Below, piece after piece: positions 24,967 to 34,650 of a stretch of DNA of 64,000 nt. Under the pieces are notes generated by a model that searched no databases, was not told the origin of the DNA, and saw only the letters and a list, made by a program, of their open reading frames with translations. Each line of letters starts with the position of its first letter. Positions within the stretch are counted from its first letter, which is position 1. Position numbers and translations under genes: made by a program. Origin of the DNA: Aminobacter aminovorans (lineage in GTDB: Bacteria > Pseudomonadota > Alphaproteobacteria > Rhizobiales > Rhizobiaceae); NCBI RefSeq assembly GCF_900445235.1, contig NZ_UFSM01000001.1, positions 248,001-312,000 on the forward strand, written 5' to 3'.

Positions 24967-25861
24967 GGCGGCGCCTCCTGCCAAATTCGAGATAGGCCCA
25001 GGGCACGATGACGATGACGACCGACAGCAGCATCATTGTCGAGGCGGCGAAGCCCTGCCCCAGATTCTGCGCCAGAAACATGTAGTTGTAGACGTACTTG
25101 GCCGGCACTTCGGAAGCAATGCCGGGGCCGCCGCTGGTCTGGGCGACGACGAGGTCGTAGACCTTGACGATGCCGCTGGCGATGATGACCAGCGTGGTCA
25201 CAAGCACCGGCCGCATCATCGGGATGACGATGAAGACATAGGTCTTCCAGGTCGGGATGCCGTCGACGCGCGCCGCCTTCCATATGTCGCCGTCGATGCC
25301 GCGCAGGCCGGCCAACATCAGGCACATGATCAGCCCGGTGCCCTGCCACAGCCCGGCGATCAGGATGCCGTAGATGACGATGTCGGCATTATAGAGCGGG
25401 TCGAAGGTGAAGCTCTCCCAGCCGAGATTGCGCACCACCTGCTGGATGCCGAAATTCGGGTTGAGGATCCACTGCCACGCCAGGCCGGTGACGATGAAGG
25501 ACAGCGCGAAAGGGTAGAGAAAGATGGTGCGGAAGGTGTTCTCGAAACGGATCTTCTGGTCCATCAGGGCCGCGAGCATGAAGCCGATGACCAGTGAAAA
25601 GACCAACGTGCAGACGCCGTAGATAGCGAGGTTCTCGACCGCCACCAGCCAACGCGGCGTCGCCCACAGGCGCTCATACTGGTCGAAGCCGACGAAGCTG
25701 GCGCGGGGCAGAAGCTTGGAGTTGGTGAAGGAATAAAACACCGTCCACGCCGTGCCACCGACGAAAATGACCAGCGCGGTCAGGATCATCGGGATCGAGG
25801 CGATCTTGGCATTCAGGTTGCGAAACAACCCGAATGGTCGGCCCTGATACGTCGGGGTCAT
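24959..25861 (-). CDS. Sugar ABC transporter permease (MalF type)
   Basis: The 300-residue permease has about six membrane helices and the EAA motif GDIWKAARVDGIPTWKTYVFIVIPMMRP. The start at 25861 (MTPTYQGRPFGLFRNL) is preceded by GGATGAG at suitable distance. An upstream in-frame ATG at 25891 exists but falls inside a hairpin. It pairs with the MalG-type subunit encoded next. Confidence 0.9.
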   Translation of the reverse strand: MTPTYQGRPFGLFRNLNAKIASIPMILTALVIFVGGTAWTVFYSFTNSKLLPRASFVGFDQYERLWATPRWLVAVENLAIYGVCTLVFSLVIGFMLAALMDQKIRFENTFRTIFLYPFALSFIVTGLAWQWILNPNFGIQQVVRNLGWESFTFDPLYNADIVIYGILIAGLWQGTGLIMCLMLAGLRGIDGDIWKAARVDGIPTWKTYVFIVIPMMRPVLVTTLVIIASGIVKVYDLVVAQTSGGPGIASEVPAKYVYNYMFLAQNLGQGFAASTMMLLSVVIVIVPWAYLEFGRRRRHG

Positions 25862-25890
25862 CGGTCGGCACTCATCCGGATCGTCAGCCA

Positions 25891-25924
25891 ATCTGCCGGT
25901 CCCGACACGTCGGGGCCGGCAGAT
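25891..25924. repeat. Hairpin between binding-protein and permease genes
   Basis: Arms of 15 bp with one mismatch (ATCTGCCGGTCCCGA and TCGGGGCCGGCAGAT) flank a 4-nt loop. In binding-protein-dependent operons such structures protect the upstream mRNA and lower permease expression; that role is inferred here from position. Confidence 0.65.
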
Positions 25925-25951
25925 CGCCGCTGACAGGACTGCAGCATCTCA

Positions 25952-25988
25952 GGCAAGGACCAGGTCGGGAAGCCCGGATGTCCTTGCC
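25952..25988. repeat. Second hairpin abutting the binding-protein stop codon
   Basis: GGCAAGGAC and GTCCTTGCC form a 9-bp stem. The inner sequence contains a further small stem (TCGGGAAGCCCGG). It ends 1 base before the stop codon of the substrate-binding gene and has no T-run. Confidence 0.55.
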
Positions 25989-27227
25989 CTAGTCCGCAGC
26001 GGCGATGATTTCGGCAAAGCGTTTCTGCGCGTCTTGTGCCGAAAGCTCCTTGTTGGCGAAGAACTCGACGAACAGATCATTGATCTGGGTCACGCCATCG
26101 GCCGACATCAACTGGTCGGGCGCTGGGATGATGTTGCCCTTGGCGAGGATCTCGAGCCCCTTCTTCATGCAGTCGTTGGCGGCGTTCAGGTCGACGTCGC
26201 CACGCACCGGCAGCGAGCCCTTCTTGAGATTGAAGGCAACCTGGGTCGTAGGCGACAGCATCACCGAGGCAAGCGCCTCCTGGGCCTTGGCCTTTTCAGG
26301 GTCGGTCTGCTTGGGGAAATAGAAGGCATCGCCACCGGTCGAGATGATCTCGTTGACGCCGAGGCCAGGCAGGCACGTGTAATCCTTGCCGGCAACCTGG
26401 CCGGCGACCTGGAACTCGCCTTGCGCCCAGTCGCCCATGATCTGTCCGCCGGCCTTGCCGTTGATGACCATGCTTGTCGCCTGGTTCCACTCCTGGACGT
26501 TGGACTTGGCCGACATCTGGCGCGCCTGGTCGGCGGCGGCGAAGACCTTGGCCATTTCGGCGCCGGCAGCCAAAGTCGCGTCCTTGTCGCCGAACACTTT
26601 CTGGAACGTTTCCGGACCGGCAAGCGCGACGAGGATGACCTGGAAGGCGAGCGTCGTCTGCCAGGGCTGCTGGCCGATGGCAAGCGGCACGATACCGGCC
26701 TTTTCCAGCGCCGGGGCCGCCGCGACGAACTCGTCCCAGTTCTTCGGCACCGCCACGCCGGCGTCGGCGAAGGCCTTGTTGGACAACCACAGCCACTGCT
26801 GCGAATGGATATTGACCGGCACGCAATAGATCCTGCCGTCCAGCGTGCAGCCGTCGAGCAGGCTCTTGGGGTGGATGAACTTTGTCCAGCCTTCCTTCTC
26901 GGCCAGCGCGGTGAAATCGCGCATCAATCCTGCCTGGACGAGCTCTTCCGCCTGGCGGCCGTGGTTGAACTGGGTGGCGCCCATCGGATCGCCGCCGGTG
27001 ATGCGGCCGATCATGATCGGACGGGCGACATCACCGGAACCGGCGATGGCACCGTCGACCCATTTGTTGCCGGTGGCATCGAAGGCCTTGGCGAGCTCGG
27101 CAACCGCCGCCGCCTCGCCGCCGGAGGTCCACCAGTGCGTCACTTCGAGATCGGTCGCGGAGGCTGAACCTGCACCCCCAAACACGACGCTTGCTGCAAA
27201 TGCAGCTGTCGTCAGCCTATAACGCAT
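25989..27227 (-). CDS. Sugar ABC transporter substrate-binding protein
   Basis: The 412-residue periplasmic protein begins MRYRLTTAAFAASVVFGGAGSASA, a signal peptide. The mature start LEVTHWWTSGGEAAAVAELAKAF is typical of family 1 extracellular solute-binding proteins. The ATG at 27227 has a strong AGGGAGGAG ribosome-binding site. A LacI-type operator lies directly upstream of that site. The exact ligand cannot be read from the sequence; the catabolic genes downstream suggest a sugar or polyol. Confidence 0.92.
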   Translation of the reverse strand: MRYRLTTAAFAASVVFGGAGSASATDLEVTHWWTSGGEAAAVAELAKAFDATGNKWVDGAIAGSGDVARPIMIGRITGGDPMGATQFNHGRQAEELVQAGLMRDFTALAEKEGWTKFIHPKSLLDGCTLDGRIYCVPVNIHSQQWLWLSNKAFADAGVAVPKNWDEFVAAAPALEKAGIVPLAIGQQPWQTTLAFQVILVALAGPETFQKVFGDKDATLAAGAEMAKVFAAADQARQMSAKSNVQEWNQATSMVINGKAGGQIMGDWAQGEFQVAGQVAGKDYTCLPGLGVNEIISTGGDAFYFPKQTDPEKAKAQEALASVMLSPTTQVAFNLKKGSLPVRGDVDLNAANDCMKKGLEILAKGNIIPAPDQLMSADGVTQINDLFVEFFANKELSAQDAQKRFAEIIAAAD

Positions 27228-27244
27228 CGCACTCCTCCCTGAAT

Positions 27245-27258
27245 CTGAAACGTTACAG
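27245..27258. promoter_or_regulatory. LacI-type operator, copy 1
   Basis: CTGAAACGTTACAG, a nearly symmetric 14-mer with central CG, lies 17 bp before the start codon of the binding-protein gene, where it would block transcription start. Confidence 0.75.
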
Positions 27259-27496
27259 GTGGGGACGTTAGGCGAAGTTTTTGACCGCTGCAATGGGTGC
27301 GCGATATTTTCTTCGCAAGCCGAACTAAAGCCAGGAGAGGTAGCCGCCATATTTGTGCTGGCAAACCACGCCGCAATGCAGCATTTCCAGACAATCATGC
27401 AAATGAATCAACAGTCGACGGTCATTTTGCAGCGCACGGTCACGTCTGAGCCGGCGACCGGGGCGGCTCTCCAAAAACGCCATGAATTAGTACAAC

Positions 27497-27510
27497 CTGA
27501 AACGTTACAG
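27497..27510. promoter_or_regulatory. LacI-type operator, copy 2
   Basis: The same 14-mer CTGAAACGTTACAG recurs 80 bp upstream of the divergent LacI gene. Two identical copies in one divergent intergenic region support looping repression and autoregulation. Confidence 0.75.
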
Positions 27511-27589
27511 TTCCTGCAGGAAAGCGCTTGTCAGGTCCATCATGCAAATGCGATATGCGCCGAGCAGGGATCACGGTGGGGCAACGGCC

Positions 27590-28657
27590 ATGAACGACAA
27601 GACACCGCCGGATGAAAATGCAGACCAGGCCGTCGGCGGGGAGGCCAATCCGCCGACGCTGAAAACCATCGCCTTCATGACTGGCCTCGGCGTCACAACC
27701 GTGTCGCGCGCGCTCAAGGACGCCCCCGAAATCGGCGCCGCGACCAGGCAGCGCGTGCAGCTCGTCGCCCGCCAGATCGGCTACCGGCCAAACCGCGCCG
27801 GCGTGCGCCTGCGCACCGGCAAGACCAATGTCATCAGCCTGGTGCTCGACACCGAAGAGCAGGTCGGCGGCTTCGTCTCGGACCTCATCTACGGCATCTC
27901 CGAGGCGCTGGCACAGACGCCCTATCACCTGGTGGTGACACCCTATTCGCGCAACAACGACCCGCTCGAGCCGGTGCGCTATGTCGTCGAGACGGCGTCG
28001 GCCGACGGTGTCATCATCTCGCGCACCGAGCCCGACGACAAACGTGTGCGTTACATGACCGAGCGCGGCATGCCTTTTGCCACTCATGGTCGCACCCATA
28101 TGGGCATCGACCATGCGTTTCACGATTTCGACAACCATGCCTATTCGGTCGAGGCGGTGAACAAGCTTGCAGCCCTCGGGCGCAAACGGCTGGCGCTGCT
28201 CGCCCCGCCCTCGAACCTCAGCTACTACCACCACATGCGCGACGGCTTCGCCGATGCCCTGATGGAACACGGACTGAGCGAAGTGCCGTTCCCGATGGCC
28301 ACCGTCGATCACTCCATCGAGGACATCCGCAAGCAGACAGTCGAACTGATGCGCCGACCCAACCGTCCCGACGCCTTCGTCAGTGGCGCGGGCGCCGGCA
28401 CCTTCGCGCTGGTCGCCGGCATCGAGGAGGCGGGGTTCCAGATCGGCCAGGACGTCGACATCGTCTCCAAGCAATCTTCGAAACTGCTGCACCTGCTTCG
28501 ACCGCAGCTCTACGTCGTCAACGAAGACGTGCGGCTGGCTGGCGCCGAACTCGCCCGCGCCGTGCTCGGCCGCATCGCCGGGCGCGACATCACTGCACTG
28601 CAGAGCCTCAGCACGCCCGAGGCGGTCGAGGCCTACGAGAACCCCGGGAAGGCTTAA
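27590..28657 (+). CDS. LacI family transcriptional regulator of the sugar ABC operon
   Basis: The 355-residue regulator has a LacI helix-turn-helix (PTLKTIAFMTGLGVTTVSRALKDAPEIGAATRQRVQLVARQIGYRPNRAG, about residues 18-65) and hinge. A periplasmic-binding-protein-like effector domain follows (VISLVLDTEEQVGGFVSDLIYGI onward). The ATG at 27590 follows GGTGGGG; the frame to 27542 adds 16 residues without family similarity. It is divergent from the transporter operon and very probably represses it, responding to the imported sugar or a derivative. Confidence 0.9.
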   Translation: MNDKTPPDENADQAVGGEANPPTLKTIAFMTGLGVTTVSRALKDAPEIGAATRQRVQLVARQIGYRPNRAGVRLRTGKTNVISLVLDTEEQVGGFVSDLIYGISEALAQTPYHLVVTPYSRNNDPLEPVRYVVETASADGVIISRTEPDDKRVRYMTERGMPFATHGRTHMGIDHAFHDFDNHAYSVEAVNKLAALGRKRLALLAPPSNLSYYHHMRDGFADALMEHGLSEVPFPMATVDHSIEDIRKQTVELMRRPNRPDAFVSGAGAGTFALVAGIEEAGFQIGQDVDIVSKQSSKLLHLLRPQLYVVNEDVRLAGAELARAVLGRIAGRDITALQSLSTPEAVEAYENPGKA

Positions 28658-28678
28658 CGCCTGACATGGTCTCTTGCC

Positions 28679-28747
28679 TTCTTTCCGTAAACGGGAGAGG
28701 GGGTTCTCAGGGATCCAAGCACTTCCTTCTCCCTGTCACGGAGAGAA
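28679..28747. repeat. Palindromic intergenic element between convergent genes
   Basis: TTCTTTCCGTAAACGGGAGAG (28679-28699) is an imperfect inverted copy of the sequence at 28726-28747. Each arm itself folds around CCGT/ACGG. This resembles the short GC-rich palindromes found scattered in rhizobial intergenic regions and lies between the ends of the LacI and gnd genes. Confidence 0.5.
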
Positions 28748-28787
28748 CGTGCCGACAGGCGGACTGCGAGTGGCCCGAACGAAGACG

Positions 28788-30206
28788 TTAGCTGCCGCTG
28801 CCCCACGGCCCATGGTGCGCGCCCGGCTCGTCGATGCGCTCGAAGCCATGGGCGCCGAAGAAGTCGCGCTGCGCCTGGGTGAGATCGGTCGAGCCGCGAC
28901 CCTGGCGATAGCCGTCGAAATAGGCCAGCGCCGACGACAGTGCCGGCACCGGCAGCCCGGCCTCGGCGGCGCGGGCGACGATGCGGCGCAGCGACGGATG
29001 CGCCTTGCCCATGATCTCGACAAAGGCGGGCACCATCAAAAGGTTGGTCGACGGATCGGCCTTGCCGAAAGCTTCTGCGATGGTGTCGAGGAACTGCGAA
29101 CGGATGATGCAGCCGGCGCGCCAGATCTTGGCGATGGTCGGCATCGGCAGGTTCCAGCCGAACTCCTTCGACGCGCCGGCCATCACGGCAAAGCCTTGCG
29201 CATAGGCGGCGATCTTGCCGGCAAACAGCGCAAGCTCGAGATCGCCGAGAACCTCGTCCTTGTTGCCGGCGAATTTCAGCGTGTTGGCGCCGTAGGCCTT
29301 TTCTGCCGCCAGCCGTTCATCCTTCATCGACGACAGCACGCGCGCCGCGACCGCCGCTTCGATTGCTGTTGCCGGAATACCAAGCTGCTGCGCCTCGATC
29401 ACCGACCACTTGCCGGTTCCCTTCTGGCCGGCGCGGTCGAGGATGATGTCGACCACCGGCTTTCCGGTCTTGGGATCGTCGGCTTCGAGCACCGATGCGG
29501 TGATTTCGATCAGGTAGGATTCGAGCCGGCCCTTGTTCCAGCCGGCAAAGACAGGCGCGATCTCCTTCGGTCTCATCGAGAGCCCGTCGCGAAGGATGCC
29601 GTAGATCTCGGCGATCATCTGCATGTCGGCATATTCGATGCCGTTGTGGATCGTCTTGACGAAATGGCCGGCACCGTTCGGCCCGAGCCAGGCGGCGCAG
29701 GGCTCGCCCTTGTACTTGGCCGAAATCGCGGTCAGCACGTCCTCGACGCGGGCATAGGATTCGGGCGTGCCGCCGACCATGATCGAGGGGCCGTGGCGCG
29801 CGCCCTCTTCACCGCCCGACACACCCATGCCGATGAAGGTCAGGCCCGAGCCGTCGAGCTCCTTGAAGCGGCGCATCGTGTCGCGGAAATTGGCGTTGCC
29901 GGCATCGATGATGATGTCGTTGGCGGCGAGAACCGGGCGAAGGGCCGCGATCTGCTGGTCGACCGGATCGCCTGCCAGCACCATGATGATGATCGGCCGC
30001 GGCGGGCGGATGGCAGCTGCCAGTTCCTCGATCGAGCCGCAGGGCACGACCATGTCGCGCAAGGCGCCCGCCGCTTCGACAAACGCCTGCGTACGGGCCG
30101 GTGTGCGATTGAAGACGGCGATGCGATGGCCTTTTTCGGCGATGTTCAGCGCCAGGTTCGAGCCCATCGTGCCCAATCCGATCAGTCCGATTTCGGCTTT
30201 TTCCAT
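28788..30206 (-). CDS. gnd: 6-Phosphogluconate dehydrogenase (NADP+-dependent, decarboxylating)
   Basis: The 472-residue protein has the standard Gnd length. The N-terminal motif GLIGLGTMGSNLALNIAEKGH binds NADP. The substrate-binding signatures MGVSGGEEGARHGPSIMVGG and VKTIHNGIEYADMQMIAE carry the catalytic Lys and Asn. It oxidises 6-phosphogluconate to ribulose 5-phosphate in the pentose phosphate pathway. The ATG at 30206 gives the family start; the frame upstream is spurious. Confidence 0.95.
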   Translation of the reverse strand: MEKAEIGLIGLGTMGSNLALNIAEKGHRIAVFNRTPARTQAFVEAAGALRDMVVPCGSIEELAAAIRPPRPIIIMVLAGDPVDQQIAALRPVLAANDIIIDAGNANFRDTMRRFKELDGSGLTFIGMGVSGGEEGARHGPSIMVGGTPESYARVEDVLTAISAKYKGEPCAAWLGPNGAGHFVKTIHNGIEYADMQMIAEIYGILRDGLSMRPKEIAPVFAGWNKGRLESYLIEITASVLEADDPKTGKPVVDIILDRAGQKGTGKWSVIEAQQLGIPATAIEAAVAARVLSSMKDERLAAEKAYGANTLKFAGNKDEVLGDLELALFAGKIAAYAQGFAVMAGASKEFGWNLPMPTIAKIWRAGCIIRSQFLDTIAEAFGKADPSTNLLMVPAFVEIMGKAHPSLRRIVARAAEAGLPVPALSSALAYFDGYRQGRGSTDLTQAQRDFFGAHGFERIDEPGAHHGPWGSGS

Positions 30207-30341
30207 GGTCGCTGATCCTGTCTGCTGATTGCTGTCGTCGAAAGACGCGGCATGATTGACCGTGCTTCTGCGGAGGTCAACTCGCCGCCCGACGCGCCTT
30301 GTCACCGGACGATCAACTCGTCGTGGCCTGACCTTGCGTCA

Positions 30342-30782
30342 TCAATCCTTGCGGCGGCGACCGTAGAGCTCAAGCCGGTGATGGACGATGTCGTAGCCGA
30401 GCTGGCGGGCGATTTCCTGCTGCAGCTGCTCGATGCGGTCGGAGCGGAATTCGATGACGTCCCCGGTGTCCATGTCGATGAGATGGTCGTGATGATCGCC
30501 GCCGGCCTGCTCGAAGCGCGATGGCCCGCCTTCGAAGGCATGGCGGTGAATGGCGCCCATCTCCTCGAGCAACTTCATGGTGCGGTAGACTGTCGAAAGC
30601 GAGATGCTCTTGTCGACCTGTTCGGCGCGGCGGAAGATCTCCAGCGCGTCGGGATGGTCTTCAGTTTCACCCAGAATGCCAAGGATGATCTTGCGCGGCC
30701 GCGTGATGCGGATGCCCGCCTTGCGCAGCGCTTTCTCGTAGTCCGGCTTCTTGGGGGCATGTTTCACAGGCGTCTTCGTCAT
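30342..30782 (-). CDS. mur: Fur family regulator, probably Mur (manganese-responsive)
   Basis: The 146-residue protein has a Fur winged helix ([51 protein letters not shown]) and the metal site [19 protein letters not shown]. It lacks the C-terminal CxxC pairs of Zur. In rhizobia this form mainly senses Mn2+ and represses sitABCD. The sit operon begins 1.2 kb away with a matching palindrome in front, so Mur is the most likely identity; Fur is the alternative name. Confidence 0.8.
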   Translation of the reverse strand: MTKTPVKHAPKKPDYEKALRKAGIRITRPRKIILGILGETEDHPDALEIFRRAEQVDKSISLSTVYRTMKLLEEMGAIHRHAFEGGPSRFEQAGGDHHDHLIDMDTGDVIEFRSDRIEQLQQEIARQLGYDIVHHRLELYGRRRKD

Positions 30783-30965
30783 GGCGCGACTATGTGCCAG
30801 ATGACACTCAGTTGCAAAAGATTAAGTCGACGTTCATCCCCAGATCAACGGCATGGGTCGCCGGATGCTCCCGAGAAATTATGCCGGCTTCAGCCATGCC
30901 GCCCCTTGGCTTAGCCGCAAAATGGGTTAGTTGGACGCGACCCTTAAGCCGTTTCGAACCGATCG

Positions 30966-31733
30966 ATGCCCACGCCGCTGCTGCTTATCAACCTGGACCG
31001 CTCGAAGGATCGTCTCGCTGCCGTCGAAGCAAGCGCGGCTGGACTTGGCCTTCGCATCACCCGTGTTCCGGCAATCGACGGCAGCACGCTGACAGCGGAG
31101 CAACGAAGCCTGATCGACGAAGCACGCTTTCACCAGATCTGCGGCAAGACGGTGCTCACGGCCGAGATCGGCTGTTACCTCAGCCATCTCCGGGCGATCA
31201 GGCACATTGCCGAGGGCGAGGACGAAATCGGTGTGGTGCTGGAGGACGACGTCCAATTCACGGCGGATTTTTCCGCTGTCATCGACGAACTCGCCTGTAT
31301 CAAGGGTTGGGATGTCGTAAAACTGGTCAATCATCGGACGACCGCCTTCCTCCGTCGCCTGCCGCTCGGCAATGGCTATGCGCTGGGCCGGTGTATCCAC
31401 GGCTCTCTCGGCAGCGCCGCAGCATATGCCGTCAGGCGCGATGCCGCGCGGCGGCTTGTGACCTCGTTGCGTCCAATGGTCATGCAGTTCGACGTCGAAC
31501 TCGAGCGTGGATGGGCGCACGGCACAGCGCTGTTTACCCTCGACAAGCCTCTGGTCAAGCTGACCCGCGCGCCAAGCGTCATCGAAGGCTCCGGTCAGAG
31601 ACGCATCAAGTTTCCGCTGAGGCGCCGCTGGCGCACCGGCATCTTCCGGACGCTCAACTATTTCCGCTGCGCAGCCTATGCGCTGACGCCCAGTGCTCTC
31701 ACCAGAACCATCGACGTCCCGCCGCGCGGCTGA
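30966..31733 (+). CDS. Glycosyltransferase family 25 protein
   Basis: The 255-residue protein begins MPTPLLLINLDRSKDRLAAVEASAAGLGL and contains the ILEDDV-type motif GVVLEDDVQF (about residues 91-100), both typical of GT25 lipooligosaccharide galactosyl- or glucosyltransferases. It also has GCYLSHLRAI. It probably adds a sugar to surface polysaccharide on the cytoplasmic face. It lies between the Mur-like gene and the sit operon without obvious functional connection. Confidence 0.85.
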   Translation: MPTPLLLINLDRSKDRLAAVEASAAGLGLRITRVPAIDGSTLTAEQRSLIDEARFHQICGKTVLTAEIGCYLSHLRAIRHIAEGEDEIGVVLEDDVQFTADFSAVIDELACIKGWDVVKLVNHRTTAFLRRLPLGNGYALGRCIHGSLGSAAAYAVRRDAARRLVTSLRPMVMQFDVELERGWAHGTALFTLDKPLVKLTRAPSVIEGSGQRRIKFPLRRRWRTGIFRTLNYFRCAAYALTPSALTRTIDVPPRG

Positions 31734-31863
31734 CAAGCTGCACCGTCCGAAGCCACCCGCGCCTTCCTTTTCCGCTTGTGGGGAGAAGAGGCGTTCGAGC
31801 GCGTTATGCGGCGCCGGCGAAACCGCCCAAGCGGCGGCATTGACAGTCGCATCGCCAGGCTAC

Positions 31864-31914
31864 TTGCAAACGATTTGCAATTGCATTGACAAAGGCGACA
31901 ACAGCCATTAGGTA
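31864..31914 (+). promoter_or_regulatory. Candidate Mur operator and promoter of the sit operon
   Basis: TTGCAAA-CGA-TTTGCAA (31864-31880) is a perfect 7-bp inverted repeat. It is followed 5 bp later by TTGACA (31886-31891), a good -35 box, and 17 bp further by TAGGTA (31909-31914) as a possible -10. TGCAAA/TTTGCA palindromes are the kind of element bound by rhizobial Mur. sitA starts at 31965. Confidence 0.6.
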
Positions 31915-31964
31915 AGGCATCGTATCTGCCGCCCGTTCGGCGCGGCCTCTCGAACGGGATTTCC

Positions 31965-32873
31965 ATGACAGCGTTTCGCACCACCTTTGCCGCCATCGCC
32001 TTGCTCGCGGCGGCGCTCGGGCTTTCGGCCTGCTCCCAGGAAAGCGCGGCGGGCGGCAAGATGAAGGTGGTGACCACCTTCACCGTCATCGCCGACATCG
32101 CGCGCAACGTCGCCGGCGACGCGGCCGAGGTGGAATCGATCACCAAGCCCAATGCCGAGATCCACAACTACCAGCCGACGCCGGGTGACATCCTGCGCGC
32201 CCAGAAGGCCGACCTCGTGTTGTGGAACGGCCTGAACCTCGAATTGTGGTTCCAGAAATTCTTCGAGAACCTCGACGGCGTCAGCCAGGCCGTCGTCTCC
32301 GATGGCGTGGTGCCGATGGGCATCGCCGAGGGCCCCTATACCGGCAAGCCCAACCCACATGCCTGGATGTCGCCCGAGGCGGCGCTGATCTATGTCGAGA
32401 ACATCCGCAAGGCTTTCACCGAGAAAGACCCCAAGAACGCGGAGGCCTACGCCCGAAACGCCGCCGCCTATGCCGAGAAGATCAAGGCAACGGTGGCGCC
32501 GATCCACAAGGCCATCGAGACCATTCCTGCCGAGCGCCGCTGGCTCGCCACCAGTGAAGGCGCCTTCTCCTACCTGGCGCGCGACTTCGGGCTGAAGGAG
32601 GTCTATCTTTGGCCGATCAATGCCGACCAGCAAGGCACTCCCCAGCAGGTGCGCAAGGTGATCGACCTCGTCAAGGCCAACAGCATTCCGGCCGTGTTCA
32701 GCGAAAGCACCGTGTCGTCAAAGCCTGCCGAGCAGGTCGCGCGGGAGACCGGGGCAAAATATGGCGGCGTGCTCTATGTCGACTCGCTCAGCGATGAGAG
32801 CGGCCCGGTGCCGACCTATCTCGACCTGCTCAGCGTCACCACCCAGACCATCGTCAAGGGGCTGACCCAATGA
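31965..32873 (+). CDS. sitA: Manganese/iron ABC transporter substrate-binding lipoprotein
   Basis: The 302-residue cluster A-I binding protein has a lipobox (GLSAC, Cys23) and the four expected metal ligands: His67 (EIHNYQ), His132 (NPHAW), Glu198 (SEGAF) and Asp273 (YVDSL). The His-His-Glu-Asp set favours Mn2+ or Fe2+ over Zn2+. The long His-rich loop of zinc-specific ZnuA is absent. It is the first gene of the sit operon; its stop overlaps sitB by 4 bp. Confidence 0.92.
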   Translation: MTAFRTTFAAIALLAAALGLSACSQESAAGGKMKVVTTFTVIADIARNVAGDAAEVESITKPNAEIHNYQPTPGDILRAQKADLVLWNGLNLELWFQKFFENLDGVSQAVVSDGVVPMGIAEGPYTGKPNPHAWMSPEAALIYVENIRKAFTEKDPKNAEAYARNAAAYAEKIKATVAPIHKAIETIPAERRWLATSEGAFSYLARDFGLKEVYLWPINADQQGTPQQVRKVIDLVKANSIPAVFSESTVSSKPAEQVARETGAKYGGVLYVDSLSDESGPVPTYLDLLSVTTQTIVKGLTQ

Positions 32874-33775
32874 CCATCCCCCTGAAAGGGCGGCCCCAGG
32901 CGGAAGCCACTCCCGGCGACGGTCTCAACGTCGCCAACATCTCGGTGACCTACCGCAACGGCCACACCGCCTTGCGCAATGCCTCCTTCGCCATTCCGCG
33001 CGGCACCATCACCGCGCTCGTCGGCGTCAATGGCAGCGGCAAGTCGACCCTGTTCAAGTCGATCATGGGCTTCGTGCCGCTCGCCACCGGCAGCGTCGAG
33101 ATTTTAGGCCAGCCGGCGCGCGAGGCGCTGAGGAAGAACCTCGTCGCCTATGTGCCGCAGAGCGAGGACGTCGACTGGAACTTCCCCGTCCTTGTCGAGG
33201 ACGTGGTGATGATGGGCCGTTATGGCCACATGAACTTCCTGCGCATGACGCGCGGCATCGATCGCGAGGCGGTGGACGCAGCGCTCGAACGCGTCGGCAT
33301 GGCCGACTTCCGCAAGCGCCAGATCGGCGAACTGTCGGGCGGGCAGAAGAAGCGTGTGTTCCTGGCCCGCGCGCTGGCGCAGGAGGGCGAGCTTATCCTG
33401 CTCGACGAGCCCTTCACCGGCGTCGACGTGCGCACCGAGGAGGCGATCATCGCGCTTTTGCAGGGCCTGCGCGACGAAGGCCGGGTGATGCTGGTGTCGA
33501 CGCATAATCTGGGTTCGGTACCCCGCTTCTGCGACCGCGCCGTGCTGATCAACCGGACAGTGCTTGCATCAGGCCCGACCGCGGAGACCTTTACAAAAGC
33601 CAATCTGGAAAAGGCCTTCGGCGGTGTGCTGCGCCAGTTCATCCTCGGCGGCTCCGAACTGCATGACGATGCCGACACGCGGCAGGTGACCGTGCTGACC
33701 GATGACGAGCGCCCCTTCGTCATCTATGACGATGGCAATGATGGTGCCGCCAGGAAAGGCGGGCGCCGGAAATGA
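32870..33775 (+). CDS. sitB: Manganese/iron ABC transporter ATP-binding protein
   Basis: The 301-residue ATPase has Walker [10 protein letters not shown], signature LSGGQKKR and Walker [13 protein letters not shown], with the switch His in VSTHNLGS. Its C-terminus is about 50 residues longer than most MntB proteins and rich in acidic residues and lysines ([19 protein letters not shown]). It overlaps sitA and sitC by ATGA junctions. Confidence 0.92.
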   Translation: MTIPLKGRPQAEATPGDGLNVANISVTYRNGHTALRNASFAIPRGTITALVGVNGSGKSTLFKSIMGFVPLATGSVEILGQPAREALRKNLVAYVPQSEDVDWNFPVLVEDVVMMGRYGHMNFLRMTRGIDREAVDAALERVGMADFRKRQIGELSGGQKKRVFLARALAQEGELILLDEPFTGVDVRTEEAIIALLQGLRDEGRVMLVSTHNLGSVPRFCDRAVLINRTVLASGPTAETFTKANLEKAFGGVLRQFILGGSELHDDADTRQVTVLTDDERPFVIYDDGNDGAARKGGRRK

Positions 33776-34632
33776 TCTCAACGCTCCTGGAGCCGTTCGG
33801 CTACGGCTATATGGTCAACGCCATGTGGGTGTCGGCGCTTGTCGGCGGCGTCTGCGCCTTCCTGTCGGCCTATCTCATGCTCAAGGGCTGGTCGCTGATC
33901 GGCGACGCTCTCTCGCATTCGATTGTCCCAGGTGTCGCCGGCGCCTACATGCTCGGCCTGCCATTCGCGCTCGGCGCGTTCCTGTCGGGCGGGCTGGCGG
34001 CGGGCGCCATGCTGTTCCTCAACCAGCGCACAAAGCTGAAGGAGGACGCCATCATCGGGCTGATCTTCACCTCCTTCTTCGGGCTCGGCCTGTTCATGAT
34101 CTCCCTGTCGCCCGCCTCGGTGAACATCCAGACCATCGTGCTCGGCAATATTCTGGCGGTGACCCCGGCCGACACGCTGCAACTCGTCCTTATCGGCGGC
34201 ATTTCGCTGGCGATCCTGCTCGCCAAGTGGAAAGACCTGATGGTCGCCTTCTTCGACGAAAACCACGCGCGCTCGATCGGACTGAACCCTGATTTGCTCA
34301 AGGTGCTGTTCTTCATGCTGCTGTCGGCATCGACGGTGGCGGCTTTGCAGACGGTGGGCGCCTTCCTGGTCATCGCCATGGTGGTGACGCCGGGGGCGAC
34401 GGCCTATCTGCTCACCGACCGGTTTCCCCGGCTGATCGTCATCAGCGTGGCGATCGGCAGCGTGACCAGCTTCGTCGGCGCCTATGCCAGCTACTTTCTG
34501 GACGGCGCGACCGGCGGCATCATCGTGGTGGCGCAGACGCTGATCTTCCTGGCTGCGTTCTTCCTCGCTCCCAAGCATGGATTGCTCGCGGCCCGTCGGC
34601 GTGCCCGGCTGGAACTGGAGGCTGGGATATGA
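33772..34632 (+). CDS. sitC: Manganese/iron ABC transporter permease
   Basis: The 286-residue ABC-3 family permease has about eight hydrophobic helices. It carries the conserved [28 protein letters not shown] and [27 protein letters not shown] segments. It overlaps sitB by 4 bp. Between its stop and sitD lies a palindromic element of about 190 bp, unusual inside an otherwise tightly packed operon. Confidence 0.92.
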   Translation: MISTLLEPFGYGYMVNAMWVSALVGGVCAFLSAYLMLKGWSLIGDALSHSIVPGVAGAYMLGLPFALGAFLSGGLAAGAMLFLNQRTKLKEDAIIGLIFTSFFGLGLFMISLSPASVNIQTIVLGNILAVTPADTLQLVLIGGISLAILLAKWKDLMVAFFDENHARSIGLNPDLLKVLFFMLLSASTVAALQTVGAFLVIAMVVTPGATAYLLTDRFPRLIVISVAIGSVTSFVGAYASYFLDGATGGIIVVAQTLIFLAAFFLAPKHGLLAARRRARLELEAGI

Positions 34633-34650
34633 TGATTGGTCTCATTCCTT

